Source of the DNA: Thermoplasmatales archaeon BRNA1
GTDB lineage: Archaea > Thermoplasmatota > Thermoplasmata > Methanomassiliicoccales > Methanomethylophilaceae
Direction: 5' to 3'
DNA length: 64,000 nt
Assembly: GCA_000350305.1 (NCBI GenBank)
Contig: CP002916.1
Location: 124,001-188,000, forward strand
Shown: piece after piece, positions 34,061-41,863 of the stretch
Position numbering within the stretch: the stretch's first letter is position 1
Layout of the letters: every line of letters starts with the position of its first letter
Notes under the pieces: model-generated
The model's input: the letters and a program-made list of their open reading frames with translations, nothing else
What the model was told of the DNA's origin: nothing
Databases searched by the model: none
Program-made: the position numbers and the translations under genes

Positions 34061-34614
34061 ATCTTCACGTCACCGTAGTCGTCGGCGAGCTTGCGGGGCT
34101 GGGACTTTTTGCACTTGGGGCAGAAGACGTTCTTGCCCCTCTTGGTCATCTCGGTCTTGCAGGTGCCGCAGAGGGCCCTGATGACCCCGAGGTGCTCGTC
34201 TTTGGTCGTGAGCTGGAGCGAGGGGGTTACGCCGATGACGCGGGCGCGGATGAGGTCTCCCTTCCTAAACTCGTTGGCGACATCGTTGGTGTAGTCGGGG
34301 GAGATCTTGGATACGTGGATGGTGGCGACGGTACTGCTGGAGATGTTGCGGCCGGAACCCTCCTTGCAGAGCGCGGTGGCGGGGGCCATGGTCTTCCTCA
34401 CGTCGTCGATGCTGGCGTAGACGATGTCCCCGATCTTGAGGACGTTGGGGGCGTTGGGGCACTCGACCCTGGCGACGCACTCGTCATCGTCGAGGATGAG
34501 CCTGCCGAACTGGGATGCGTAGATCTTGCCGTCCTTGACGAAGGTTCCGTCGGAGGCGACGTACTCCTCCTCTACCGCGACCTCGTCGCCCGGGAGGACC
34601 ATTTTGTCAGACAT
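34057..34614 (-). CDS. csl4: Exosome RNA-binding subunit Csl4
   Basis: 185 aa. Csl4 caps the archaeal RNA exosome and recruits substrates. N-terminal short domain (VLPGDEVAVEEEY), a central S1 RNA-binding domain (IGDIVYASIDDVR through GDLIRARVIGVTPSLQLTT) and a C-terminal zinc ribbon (CGTCKTEM, CPKCKK). ATG at 34614 is chosen because GGTGA lies 6 bases upstream; a GTG three codons earlier is part of that site. Confidence 0.94.
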   Translation of the reverse strand: MSDKMVLPGDEVAVEEEYVASDGTFVKDGKIYASQFGRLILDDDECVARVECPNAPNVLKIGDIVYASIDDVRKTMAPATALCKEGSGRNISSSTVATIHVSKISPDYTNDVANEFRKGDLIRARVIGVTPSLQLTTKDEHLGVIRALCGTCKTEMTKRGKNVFCPKCKKSQPRKLADDYGDVKI

Positions 34615-34628
34615 TGTTTTCACCTTGA

Positions 34629-35222
34629 TTATGAGAAAACGACCGCCACGATTTCGACGGTTTGTTTCGCTTTCGTATGGAATGAGAAAGTATGAGGGAT
34701 GCTATACTTATAAATTTTATAAGAGTCGAGCGAGCGCCCCTTGGATTCTGCGAACTCCCTCAGGAAACCGATGGTGTTCGCCATGTGTATGGAGTACACC
34801 TTCTCCGCCGAGTCCAGGGCCTTCTCGAGGAAAGGGCGGTCGGCATGCTTGTTCTGGGATCCGAACGGGGGGTTCATGAGGACGGTGTCCGCGCCCTCGT
34901 TCACATCACGGATGTCGGACAGCTTGAAACTGACGTCCAGATTCATGGATCTGGCACATTCTTTGGCCTGTTCCAAGGCGCCCTCGGAGACATCGTATCC
35001 GACGACCATCCCCGCACCCATCAGGGCCGCCGCGACTGAGAACATCCCGGTTCCGCAGCCCAGGTCCATGACCTTCATCCCCTCGATGTCCCCCGCGCAG
35101 TATGCGTCGAAGACGATCTCGGCGGCGATGTTCGCGGGGGTGGGATACTGCTCGAGGGACGCATCCGGGTCCGTGAACACGGGCACCTTGGCGAGGGCCA
35201 TCTCGAGCTCCTTCCTCTTCAT
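34629..35222 (-). CDS. N6-adenine-type RNA methyltransferase (METTL5-like)
   Basis: 197 aa. S-adenosylmethionine motif DLGCGTGMFS and the catalytic NPPFG tetrapeptide, typical for N6-adenine or N2-guanine methylation, with the compact domain of archaeal METTL5-like enzymes that are thought to act on small-subunit rRNA. The ATG at 35222 is 22-29 bases from TATA CTAAATAC. An AT-rich stretch in its own 3' coding part (about 34700-34725, ATTTTATAAG) may act as an internal promoter for csl4. Stop is TAA. TCTGGCAC copy at 34950. Confidence 0.85.
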   Translation of the reverse strand: MKRKELEMALAKVPVFTDPDASLEQYPTPANIAAEIVFDAYCAGDIEGMKVMDLGCGTGMFSVAAALMGAGMVVGYDVSEGALEQAKECARSMNLDVSFKLSDIRDVNEGADTVLMNPPFGSQNKHADRPFLEKALDSAEKVYSIHMANTIGFLREFAESKGRSLDSYKIYKYSIPHTFSFHTKAKQTVEIVAVVFS

Positions 35223-35243
35223 GCTCCGATGAACACATTCGGT

Positions 35244-35310
35244 GTATTTAGGGTGCGCGCGCACGTGTGTGTACACCAGCCGACACTGCGTGTCGGCTTA
35301 TGTTTATTAA
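35244..35310. promoter_or_regulatory. Divergent methyltransferase/purH promoters with palindromes
   Basis: Leftward TATA CTAAATAC (35244-35251); palindrome GTGCGCGCGCAC (35253-35264); a perfect 9-bp inverted repeat AGCCGACAC-TGC-GTGTCGGCT (35278-35298... arms 35278-35286 and 35290-35298); rightward TATA TTTATTAA (35303-35310) for purH. Confidence 0.55.
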
Positions 35311-35371
35311 CGGTGGCGGGATAACGTTTCAACGGTGTCAGCAGTCGCGGGCTGCGGCCGGAGGAATATCA

Positions 35372-36928
35372 CTGGTAAAGATCAAGAGAGCCATCATCAG
35401 CGTTTCTGATAAGACCGGCATCGTCGAATTCGCCAAGAAACTCGAAGAGTACAAAGTCGAGATCATCTCCACTGGCGGAACCTACAAACTTCTGAAAGAC
35501 AACGGCGTCAAGGTCAAAGAGGTCTCCGAGGTCACCGGTTTCCCCGAGATGCTTGACGGACGCGTCAAGACCCTCCACCCCTTCATCCACGCGGGCATCC
35601 TCGCCAGGCGCGACGTCCCCGAGCACATGAAGGCAATCAAGGACATGAAGATCCAGCCCGTCGACATGATCGTCGTCAACCTCTATCCCTTCCGCAACAC
35701 CGTCCTGAAGGAGGGCGTCAGCATGGAGGAGATCATCGAGAACATCGACATCGGCGGACCCTCCATGATCCGCGCCGCCGCCAAGAACTGGCAGTCCGTC
35801 GCGGTCGTCACCGACCCCAAGCAGTACGGCACCGTCACCGGCCACCTAATCGCCGACGGCGAGATCCCCGAGTTCATCCTCAAGAGGTTCATGGCCCAGG
35901 CCTTCACCGTCACCGCGCAGTACGATGCAATGGTCTCCCAGGTCATGCAGAAGAGCTTCGGCAACGAGATGTTCCCCTCCTTCTTCCCCCAGCCCTGCGA
36001 GAAGGTCGCGGATCTGAGGTACGGGGAGAACCCCAACCAGAAGGCCGCCTTCTACAAGGACCCCTTCACCAAGGGATGCACCGTCGCCAACGCCCAGCAG
36101 CTCGGCGGGAAGCAGCTCTCCTACAACAACATCATCGACCTGGACAAGGCCCTCGACATCGTCCTCGATTTCGAGCGCCCCACCGCGGTCGTCATGAAGC
36201 ACACCAACCCCTGCGGACTGGCCTCCGACGAGACCATCTCCAAGGCATTCCGCACCGCCTACGACGTCGATCCCATATCCGCCTTCGGATGCGTCATCGC
36301 CCTGAACCGCGAGTGCGACGCCGAGACCGCAACCATGATCCACGAGTACTTCGTGGAGGCGGTCATCGCACCCTCGTTCACCCAGGACGCCCTCGACGTC
36401 CTCCGCCTGAAGAAGGGGGTCAGGATCCTGGCGACCAACATGCCCATCGGACCCGACACCCGCATCCGCGAGATGAAGGTCCGCCGCGTCCAGGGAGGAG
36501 TCCTGGTCCAGACCGACGAGGACATCGGGCTCAACGAGAGCAACCTCAAGGTCGTCACCAAGAGGGCCCCCACCAAGGAGGAGGTCCACTCCCTGCTGTT
36601 CGCATGGAAGCTCGCCAAGCACGTCATGTCCAACGCGGTCGTCTATGTCCGCGGAGAGCACGCCGTCGGAATCGGTGCCGGACAGATGTCCCGCGTCGAC
36701 TCCGCGAAGATTGCCGGATTTAAGGCACGCGAGCCCACCAAGGGATGCGTCATGGCATCCGATGCCTTCTTCCCCTTCAGGGACGCGGTCGATGCGGCCG
36801 CCGAGGCGGGTATCACCGCCATCATCCAGCCCGGAGGAAGCATCAGGGACCAGGAGTCCATCGACGCCGCCAACGAGCACGGCATCGCGATGGTCTACAC
36901 CGGATGCAGGGTCTTCAGGCACAGCTGA
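35372..36928 (+). CDS. purH: Bifunctional AICAR transformylase/IMP cyclohydrolase
   Basis: 518 aa. It catalyses the last two steps to IMP. The IMP cyclohydrolase half (about 1-195) has [22 protein letters not shown] and [16 protein letters not shown]; the transformylase half has [17 protein letters not shown] and the final [12 protein letters not shown]-like segment. No ATG, GTG or TTG starts the frame near the expected N-terminus; CTG at 35372 follows GGAGGA with 6-7 bases spacing and lies about 37 bases past the expected transcript start, so I choose CTG. An upstream in-frame ATG at 35300 falls before the TATA-derived start. Confidence 0.94.
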   Translation: MVKIKRAIISVSDKTGIVEFAKKLEEYKVEIISTGGTYKLLKDNGVKVKEVSEVTGFPEMLDGRVKTLHPFIHAGILARRDVPEHMKAIKDMKIQPVDMIVVNLYPFRNTVLKEGVSMEEIIENIDIGGPSMIRAAAKNWQSVAVVTDPKQYGTVTGHLIADGEIPEFILKRFMAQAFTVTAQYDAMVSQVMQKSFGNEMFPSFFPQPCEKVADLRYGENPNQKAAFYKDPFTKGCTVANAQQLGGKQLSYNNIIDLDKALDIVLDFERPTAVVMKHTNPCGLASDETISKAFRTAYDVDPISAFGCVIALNRECDAETATMIHEYFVEAVIAPSFTQDALDVLRLKKGVRILATNMPIGPDTRIREMKVRRVQGGVLVQTDEDIGLNESNLKVVTKRAPTKEEVHSLLFAWKLAKHVMSNAVVYVRGEHAVGIGAGQMSRVDSAKIAGFKAREPTKGCVMASDAFFPFRDAVDAAAEAGITAIIQPGGSIRDQESIDAANEHGIAMVYTGCRVFRHS

Positions 36929-36943
36929 GGATCAAACCATAAC

Positions 36944-36965
36944 GCGGGCGGGGAGACCCGTCCGC
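36944..36965 (+). terminator. Hairpin between purH and the PAS protein
   Basis: GCGGGCGGG-GAGA-CCCGTCCGC (one G-T pair) followed by ATCATTTTC. Confidence 0.5.
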
Positions 36966-36985
36966 ATCATTTTCAGGTGATCGCC

Positions 36986-37363
36986 ATGACCGACCTTCTC
37001 CCGTTCTTCAAGAGCATAATCGATCAGGACGGGATGCCCGTGGTGGTCTGCAACACCCTTCACGAGATCATATACATGAATCCGGCGGCGGTCGAGGCCT
37101 ATGCCCACCGCGGCGGGGAGAAACTCATCGGCCTGAACATCATGGACTGCCACGGCAAGGAGTCCAGGGTGATGATAGACAGGGTATTCTCCTGGTTCCA
37201 GAAGAGCAGGGAGAACAACATCGTCCACACGTTCTACAAGGAGTCCTCAAACGAGGACGTCTACATGGTGGCCCTCCGCGACGGAGAGGGCAACCTGATC
37301 GGTTACTACGAGAAGCACGAGTGCAGGACGAAGGAAAAGGCGCCCAGATACGTCATGAACTGA
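36986..37363 (+). CDS. Stand-alone PAS-domain protein
   Basis: 125 aa, a single PAS fold: SIIDQDGMPVVVCNTLHEIIYMNPAA, the GLNIMDCH helix-strand junction and the VALRDGEGNLIGYYE beta hairpin. No output domain. PAS proteins bind small ligands or mediate dimerisation; Cys and His in NIMDCHG might bind a cofactor, but this is speculative. ATG chosen because GGTGA is 5 bases upstream. Confidence 0.8.
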   Translation: MTDLLPFFKSIIDQDGMPVVVCNTLHEIIYMNPAAVEAYAHRGGEKLIGLNIMDCHGKESRVMIDRVFSWFQKSRENNIVHTFYKESSNEDVYMVALRDGEGNLIGYYEKHECRTKEKAPRYVMN

Positions 37364-37366
37364 GTA

Positions 37367-37374
37367 TCTGGCAC
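37367..37374 (+). repeat. Dispersed 8-mer TCTGGCAC, intergenic copy
   Basis: GTATCTGGCACTTGTG beginning directly after the stop of the PAS gene, between convergent genes. See the finding. Confidence 0.7.
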
Positions 37375-37385
37375 TTGTGTTTTAC

Positions 37386-37619
37386 TCAATCGTTGCGGGG
37401 ATCCGCGGAGGGGTCGCAGTTCTTCGCTCCCTCCTCTGCGATGTCCTCGGGGACGATAGGCCTGCCTGCGGCCTTCCTCGCCATGTGCCCTCCCGGGCCT
37501 CCCCTGGCATCGCGGGCGGCGTTGACGCACTCGTCCTTGTCGCAGACGAAAGCGGCGAAGATGACCTGGGTGCAGGGTGCGCCGCAGAACTCGCATTTGT
37601 ATTGGCTGAAGTCCAACAT
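37386..37619 (-). CDS. Small zinc-binding protein, unknown
   Basis: 77 aa. Four cysteines in CEFCGAPC and a CDKDEC pair suggest a treble-clef-like zinc site; the rest is Gly/Arg/Pro-rich and probably unfolded (GGPGGHMARKAAGRP). ATG at 37619 follows a GGGGTT stretch. It lies downstream of nadC on the same strand after a 35-base gap and may be cotranscribed. I do not recognise a family. Confidence 0.55.
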   Translation of the reverse strand: MLDFSQYKCEFCGAPCTQVIFAAFVCDKDECVNAARDARGGPGGHMARKAAGRPIVPEDIAEEGAKNCDPSADPRND

Positions 37620-37654
37620 GATAAACCCCAATCGACGAACTGATAGATAGGGTT

Positions 37655-38473
37655 TCACTCGACATCCATCGAGAAGTGGGTGGACCTGGCGGAGTGGGTG
37701 AGGGCCCCTAGGGACACGATGTCCGCGCATCCGGCGAAGTCGGCGGCGGTCTCGGCGGTGATGTTGCCGGAAGCCTCCACGAAGATGCGGGGGTTGATCT
37801 CCCTGAGCTTCTCCCTCATGGTCCTGACGTCGGCGGGGGACATGTGGTCCCCCATGACGATGGACGCTCCTGCCTTGGCCGCCTTGATCCCCTCCTCTAT
37901 GTCTAGGACCTCAATCTCCACGGGAATCCCCTTGGGGACGTCCTTCATCTTCTCCGCGATGGCATCGATGCCTCCCGCGGCCGCGATGTGGTTGTCCTTG
38001 ACCATGGCCATGTCATAGAGGCCCATCCTGTGGGGCCATCCGCCTCCGAGGGCGATGGCCTTCTTCTCGAAGTACCTGAATCCTGGGGTGGTCTTCCTGG
38101 ATCCCGCGATCCTAAGGTCCGGGTCCTTCTCGTGGACGCGCTTCGATATGGACCAGGTCGCCTCCGCGATGCCGCTCATGCGCATGAGGAAGTTCAGGGC
38201 GGTACGCTCGCAGGTCATGAGGGACCTGAGGGGACCGGAGGCCTCCAGGACCTTGGTGCCGGCGGCCACCCTGTCGCCGTCCTTCACGAACGTCTCGCAG
38301 GAAACCCCCATGATCGAAAAGATGGTGACGGCCTCGTCGAGACCCGCCACTACGGAGTCCTCCTCGCAGGTGATGACGGCCTTGCCGTCCCTGTCGGGGA
38401 GGAACGTCTCCGACGTCACGTCGCCGGTGCCGACATCCTCCTCGAGGAACGGACGGAGATCCGGGGCTCTCAT
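37655..38473 (-). CDS. nadC: Nicotinate-nucleotide pyrophosphorylase (quinolinate phosphoribosyltransferase)
   Basis: 272 aa. It makes nicotinate mononucleotide from quinolinate and PRPP for NAD. Typical elements: EEDVGTGDVTSE at the N-terminus, ERTALNFLMRMSGIAT-like helix (ERTALNFLMRMSGIAEAT), SRKTTPGFRYFEKKA, and MVKDNHI. Overlaps the beta-CASP gene by 4 bases (ATGA), so the pair is translated together. I see no nadA or nadB nearby. Confidence 0.96.
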   Translation of the reverse strand: MRAPDLRPFLEEDVGTGDVTSETFLPDRDGKAVITCEEDSVVAGLDEAVTIFSIMGVSCETFVKDGDRVAAGTKVLEASGPLRSLMTCERTALNFLMRMSGIAEATWSISKRVHEKDPDLRIAGSRKTTPGFRYFEKKAIALGGGWPHRMGLYDMAMVKDNHIAAAGGIDAIAEKMKDVPKGIPVEIEVLDIEEGIKAAKAGASIVMGDHMSPADVRTMREKLREINPRIFVEASGNITAETAADFAGCADIVSLGALTHSARSTHFSMDVE

Positions 38474-39708
38474 ACGTCCAGCTCGAAGGGCTTGTTGACC
38501 TCGGGCAGGATCACGTTGTAATCCTCGAGGTCGGGGAGAAGGAGCTCGCGGCTCTCGGAGTGCATGATGATGACGTTCTCCGGGTCGCAGTCCCTAACGA
38601 ACTGAACGAGCTGGTCGTGTCCGGCGTGTGCGGAGAAGTCGAACTTCTCGACCTCGCACTCGACCTTGACGATCTCGCCGTCGAGGTTGATGCACCTCTG
38701 CTCCATGAGCATCCTTCCGTTGGTGTCCTCTGCCTGGTATCCGACGAGGAGGATTGCGTTCTTGGGGTCCTCCCTGAGGTATCTGAGGTAGGAGAGGACA
38801 GGTCCGCCGTCCAGCATTCCGCCGGTGGTGACGATGATCTGGGCTCCCAGGGCCTTCTTCCTCATGGAGTTGTTCTTGATCTCGTTGAACGTCCTCTTGG
38901 CCGCCTTGAGGGACTTTGCGTTCCTGATGTACTCGGGGTAATCGAGGAACAGGTTGGTGACGGACCTTCCCATTCCGTCTACATACATGTCGTAGCCGAG
39001 GTTCTTCAGCAGGAGCATGATCTCCTGGGTCCTTCCGACCGCGAAGCAGGGGATGATGACGATACCTCCCCTGTCGATGACCTCATCGATCTTGGCGACG
39101 AACTTGTTGATGGTCTCCTCTTTTGAAGGGTGGTTGCGGCCGGCGTAGGTCCCCTCGATGAAGAGGTTCTTACAGTCGCGGGGCCTGGCACCCAAGACGA
39201 GCTTCTGATCCTCGGTGTGGATGTCTCCGGAGTAGATGGTGCTGCCGTCTCCGATGAACTCGAACATGGCCGCTCCAGGAACGTGTCCAGCGGAGTGGAG
39301 GGTGACGTCGATCTTGCCCAGTTCGATGGTGTCGCCGAAGGTCAGGGGAACCACATGCTTCATGGTGGTCTCGACGTCCTTCGCGGTGTAGGGCTGGGGA
39401 TATCCCTCGGCCTTCGCGATCTTGAGGGAGTCGTACATCATGAGCTCCGCGATCTCGGCGGTGAGCGGGGTCGTAAAAAGCTCACAGTCGTTCTTTCCGC
39501 AGACGGCGGGGATCATCCCGCAGTGGTCCAGGTGGCTGTGGGTGAGGAAGACGTGGTCAATCTTCCCCTCGGGGGCCAGAGGGTACTGCGGGGGCTTGGT
39601 GGGGCTGATGCCGTACTCGACAAGCATACGTTTATTGTCGCCCTCGATCGTCATGCCCATACGGCCGACGATGTCAGCACCTCCCAGGAAGTTAAATTTC
39701 ATTTTCAT
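38470..39708 (-). CDS. Beta-CASP family metallo-beta-lactamase ribonuclease (aCPSF2-like)
   Basis: 412 aa. Metal motif 2 HSHLDHCG at about 57-64, a downstream HSAGHVPGAAMF, SGDIHTED and HAGHD; the beta-CASP cap includes GRTQEIMLLL and TTGGMLDGGP. There is no N-terminal KH domain, so it is closer to aCPSF2 or archaeal RNase J types than aCPSF1. Role in RNA processing is inferred from the family. ATG at 39708 follows GGTGA with six bases spacing. Confidence 0.9.
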   Translation of the reverse strand: MKMKFNFLGGADIVGRMGMTIEGDNKRMLVEYGISPTKPPQYPLAPEGKIDHVFLTHSHLDHCGMIPAVCGKNDCELFTTPLTAEIAELMMYDSLKIAKAEGYPQPYTAKDVETTMKHVVPLTFGDTIELGKIDVTLHSAGHVPGAAMFEFIGDGSTIYSGDIHTEDQKLVLGARPRDCKNLFIEGTYAGRNHPSKEETINKFVAKIDEVIDRGGIVIIPCFAVGRTQEIMLLLKNLGYDMYVDGMGRSVTNLFLDYPEYIRNAKSLKAAKRTFNEIKNNSMRKKALGAQIIVTTGGMLDGGPVLSYLRYLREDPKNAILLVGYQAEDTNGRMLMEQRCINLDGEIVKVECEVEKFDFSAHAGHDQLVQFVRDCDPENVIIMHSESRELLLPDLEDYNVILPEVNKPFELDV

Positions 39709-40038
39709 GGTGTTTCACCTTTGCTCGTGATGTGTGAAGGGCCCCGTCCCGGGACTCTGATGATGCGGGGAGCCGAACCCCCATGACGGCCGGCGGGGCT
39801 CCATGGCGTCCGCCATCTGATTCTCTTCCTTACATAGTCGCGATATATCTATTTTCGCAGGCGCGCGTGTAGGTGCGAAAATACGGCTCAGACAACATAG
39901 CCAGATGGGAAAAAGTGGATAAAAGGAGCAGGAAATGAAAAGAGCCAGACATAGTAAATACAGTATGGCCAGATGTAAGCCAGTGTAATGTGCCAGAATG
40001 ACGAAGATGTATTTCCGCAAACGCCCGTTTTTGGTAAA
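39709..40038. other. Repeat-rich intergenic region with inverted repeat and TCTGGC cluster
   Basis: This is the longest gap in the window (363 bases with the promoter). The left part is GC-rich with palindrome GTCCCGGGAC (39747-39756). The right part is AT-rich and holds inverted repeat ATTTTCGCA (39851-39859) / TGCGAAAAT (39874-39882) and five GCCAG-containing copies at 39900, 39944, 39968, 39979 and 39992 (minus-strand TCTGGC/ACTGGC), the last being a full TCTGGCAC. No open reading frame with coding character is seen. A protein-binding array, replication-related site or small RNA are all possible. Confidence 0.5.
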
Positions 40039-40048
40039 GTAATATAAG
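40039..40048 (+). promoter_or_regulatory. TATA box of the 442-aa membrane protein gene
   Basis: AGTAATATAA, 24-33 bases before the ATG at 40072. Confidence 0.5.
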
Positions 40049-40071
40049 GGTAAACGTCCTAACGGTAAAGC

Positions 40072-41400
40072 ATGAATTCACTGGCAAAAGCCTACGGCAT
40101 TGTCGGCATCGCCGCCGCTGTCGTAGTTTTCATGGCTATCGTCATCGGAATCGTCAACGAGGACCTGTCCGTCGGTACCGATTCCTTTGAGGCATTCGCG
40201 GCCAACAGCAACGTGGCGCAGATCTTCGCCATTGCTGGTGCGCTGATGATCGTTACCGGAGCATTCGCCTTCGCGGACGGTGCAAGGACCAGGCGCTCCT
40301 GGGCATCCGTTTACGGATTCCTGCTCATCGCCGGCGGACTTCTGTTTGCCATCGCCCTGTACGAGTCCGAACCCGCACTCAAGTGGGACGACCTTGTCCT
40401 CTACCTTGCAATCGTCTTCGCCGCGGTCGCCATCGCGGCCGTCGCCGTGCAGATCGCCGACAGGTGCTACATCCTCGCATCGGTCGACATCATCATGGCT
40501 GCATTCGTCGCCCTCGCATACATCCTCAAGGACGAGGTCATCGAGGGAATGCTCCTGCCGATCGCCATCGCAGTCTCGCTCCTCGTCATCAACATCCTTG
40601 CCATTGTCGCAATCCCCTGCAAGGCGAAGCTCGCCGAGGAGGAGAAGAAGGCTGCAGAAGAGGCAGCCGCCAAGGCGGCAGCCGAGAAGGCCGAGGCAGA
40701 CAAGAAGGCAGCCGAGAGGCAGGCCCAGATTGAGAAGGAGTACGCCGAGAAGAAGGCCGCCAAGGCACAGGCCAAGGCGGACGAGCAGGCCAAGAAGGAT
40801 GCAGCCGCAAAGGCAGCAGCCGAGAAGAAGGCCGCACCCGCAGCCGAAGCTAAGCCCGCAGCCGAGAAGCCCGCAGAGGCCAAGCCCGTTGCCGCACCTG
40901 CAGCCGAAGCTAAGACCGCAGAGACTAAGCCCGTTGAGGCGGCCCCGGCCAAGAAGGAGGAGCCCGCCCCCGCAGCCGTCGCAGCAGCCGCCGCGGCCCC
41001 TGCCGCCATCGCAGCGGACGAGGACATCTCCGGAGACGACGACCTCACCCTCCAGGATCTCGGAATCGAGGAGGACACCCCCATCACCTTCGTGAGGCGT
41101 GCCAGCTGGAACAAGGGTCTCAGGTGCCGCCGTGACTACGGGGAGAAGAAGATCCCCGTCGCCTTCGTCAAGGGAAGGGTCGCAGTCTATGTCGACGGAG
41201 CCGTCCCCGACCACTCCAACGATGCCGCCCTCGCCGATGAGGGATGGACTGTCCTCCACTTCAAGGAGGCCGACGTCACCGACGGAGAGGCCGAGGCAGT
41301 CCAGATTGCAGCCGCGGTCAAGGAGAATCTCCGCGCCGACAAGGCAGCGAAGGCCAAGGCAGCCAAGAAGAAGGCCGCCGCCAAGGCCAAGAAGAACTGA
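40072..41400 (+). CDS. Membrane protein with long Ala/Lys/Glu coiled segment and C-terminal nuclease-fold-like domain
   Basis: 442 aa. About six hydrophobic helices (roughly 8-28, 48-68, 80-100, 108-128, 133-152, 160-180) are followed by a low-complexity Ala/Lys/Glu region (about 185-325), then a folded C-terminal domain and a basic tail AKAKKN-like. The last domain (RRDYGEKKIPVAFVKGRVAVYVDG...LADEGWTVLHFKEADV) resembles Vsr/DUF559-type PD-(D/E)xK folds, but an intact catalytic set is not evident. Function unknown. The basic tail could contact nucleic acid or surface; the strong hairpin after it indicates a single-gene unit. Confidence 0.8.
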   Translation: MNSLAKAYGIVGIAAAVVVFMAIVIGIVNEDLSVGTDSFEAFAANSNVAQIFAIAGALMIVTGAFAFADGARTRRSWASVYGFLLIAGGLLFAIALYESEPALKWDDLVLYLAIVFAAVAIAAVAVQIADRCYILASVDIIMAAFVALAYILKDEVIEGMLLPIAIAVSLLVINILAIVAIPCKAKLAEEEKKAAEEAAAKAAAEKAEADKKAAERQAQIEKEYAEKKAAKAQAKADEQAKKDAAAKAAAEKKAAPAAEAKPAAEKPAEAKPVAAPAAEAKTAETKPVEAAPAKKEEPAPAAVAAAAAAPAAIAADEDISGDDDLTLQDLGIEEDTPITFVRRASWNKGLRCRRDYGEKKIPVAFVKGRVAVYVDGAVPDHSNDAALADEGWTVLHFKEADVTDGEAEAVQIAAAVKENLRADKAAKAKAAKKKAAAKAKKN

Positions 41401-41409
41401 AACTCAACC

Positions 41410-41436
41410 CCGGGGCATCCGCCCCGGACAATTTTT
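41410..41436 (+). terminator. Terminator after the membrane protein gene
   Basis: CCGGGGC-ATCC-GCCCCGG followed by ACAATTTTTG; near-copy of the rpsB terminator stem. Confidence 0.7.
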
Positions 41437-41486
41437 GTTCAATCCAGCACCCCGCAATATTCCTTCTTTCCTCTCTCCAAGAATAG

Positions 41487-41497
41487 TTTATTATAAT
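41487..41497 (+). promoter_or_regulatory. Promoter of the TFS-PCNA operon
   Basis: TTTATTATAAT, about 38-48 bases before the TFS ATG, leaving a short leader with AAGAGG as ribosome-binding site. Confidence 0.55.
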
Positions 41498-41534
41498 CTC
41501 AAGGGATGGGGTCTTCCAATAAAAGAGGCCGACC

Positions 41535-41840
41535 ATGTTTTGCAAAAATTGCAATTCACTGATGTTCCCGAAGGACGGGAAGTACGTCTGCCGCAACCCG
41601 GACTGCGGATACGAGGAACCCATCTCCGGTAACGCGCAGACGTTCACAACCAAAGCGAAGAACACCGAGACCATCGTCATGGAAGAAGGAGGGGCCACCC
41701 TCCCCAAGGCGCGTGTCACCTGCCCCGCCTGCGGATACACCGAGGCATACTACAACGTAAGGCAGACCAGGGCCGCGGATGAGCCCGAGACCATCATGTA
41801 CCGCTGCTGCAAGTGCAACAACCGCTGGAACCAGTACTGA
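41535..41840 (+). CDS. tfs: Transcription factor S (TFIIS-like transcript cleavage factor)
   Basis: 101 aa. N-terminal zinc ribbon (CKNCNSLM, CRNPDCGY) and C-terminal TFIIS zinc ribbon (CPACGYTEAYY, CCKCNNRW) with the acidic hairpin Asp-Glu pair in RAADEPET that inserts into the polymerase to promote cleavage of backtracked RNA. Both ribbons and the acidic pair are intact, so an active TFS is expected. First gene of an operon with PCNA. Confidence 0.95.
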   Translation: MFCKNCNSLMFPKDGKYVCRNPDCGYEEPISGNAQTFTTKAKNTETIVMEEGGATLPKARVTCPACGYTEAYYNVRQTRAADEPETIMYRCCKCNNRWNQY

Positions 41841-41863
41841 AACCTCAACGCAAAGGTGAAACA

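Noticed and set aside
39757-39825. Possible tRNA T-arm (minus-strand GGGGGTTCGGCTCCCC) or C/D box RNA (TGATGA ... CTGA) in the gap before 40072
   Set aside because: No acceptor or anticodon stem fits the T-arm-like sequence, and the inner C'/D' boxes and terminal stem needed for a C/D RNA are absent.
21650-41427. Near-identical hairpins (CCGGGGC...GCCCCGG at 21650 and 41410) as a mobile repeat or CRISPR
   Set aside because: They each follow a stop codon and precede T runs, have no conserved flanks and occur singly, so they are terminators.
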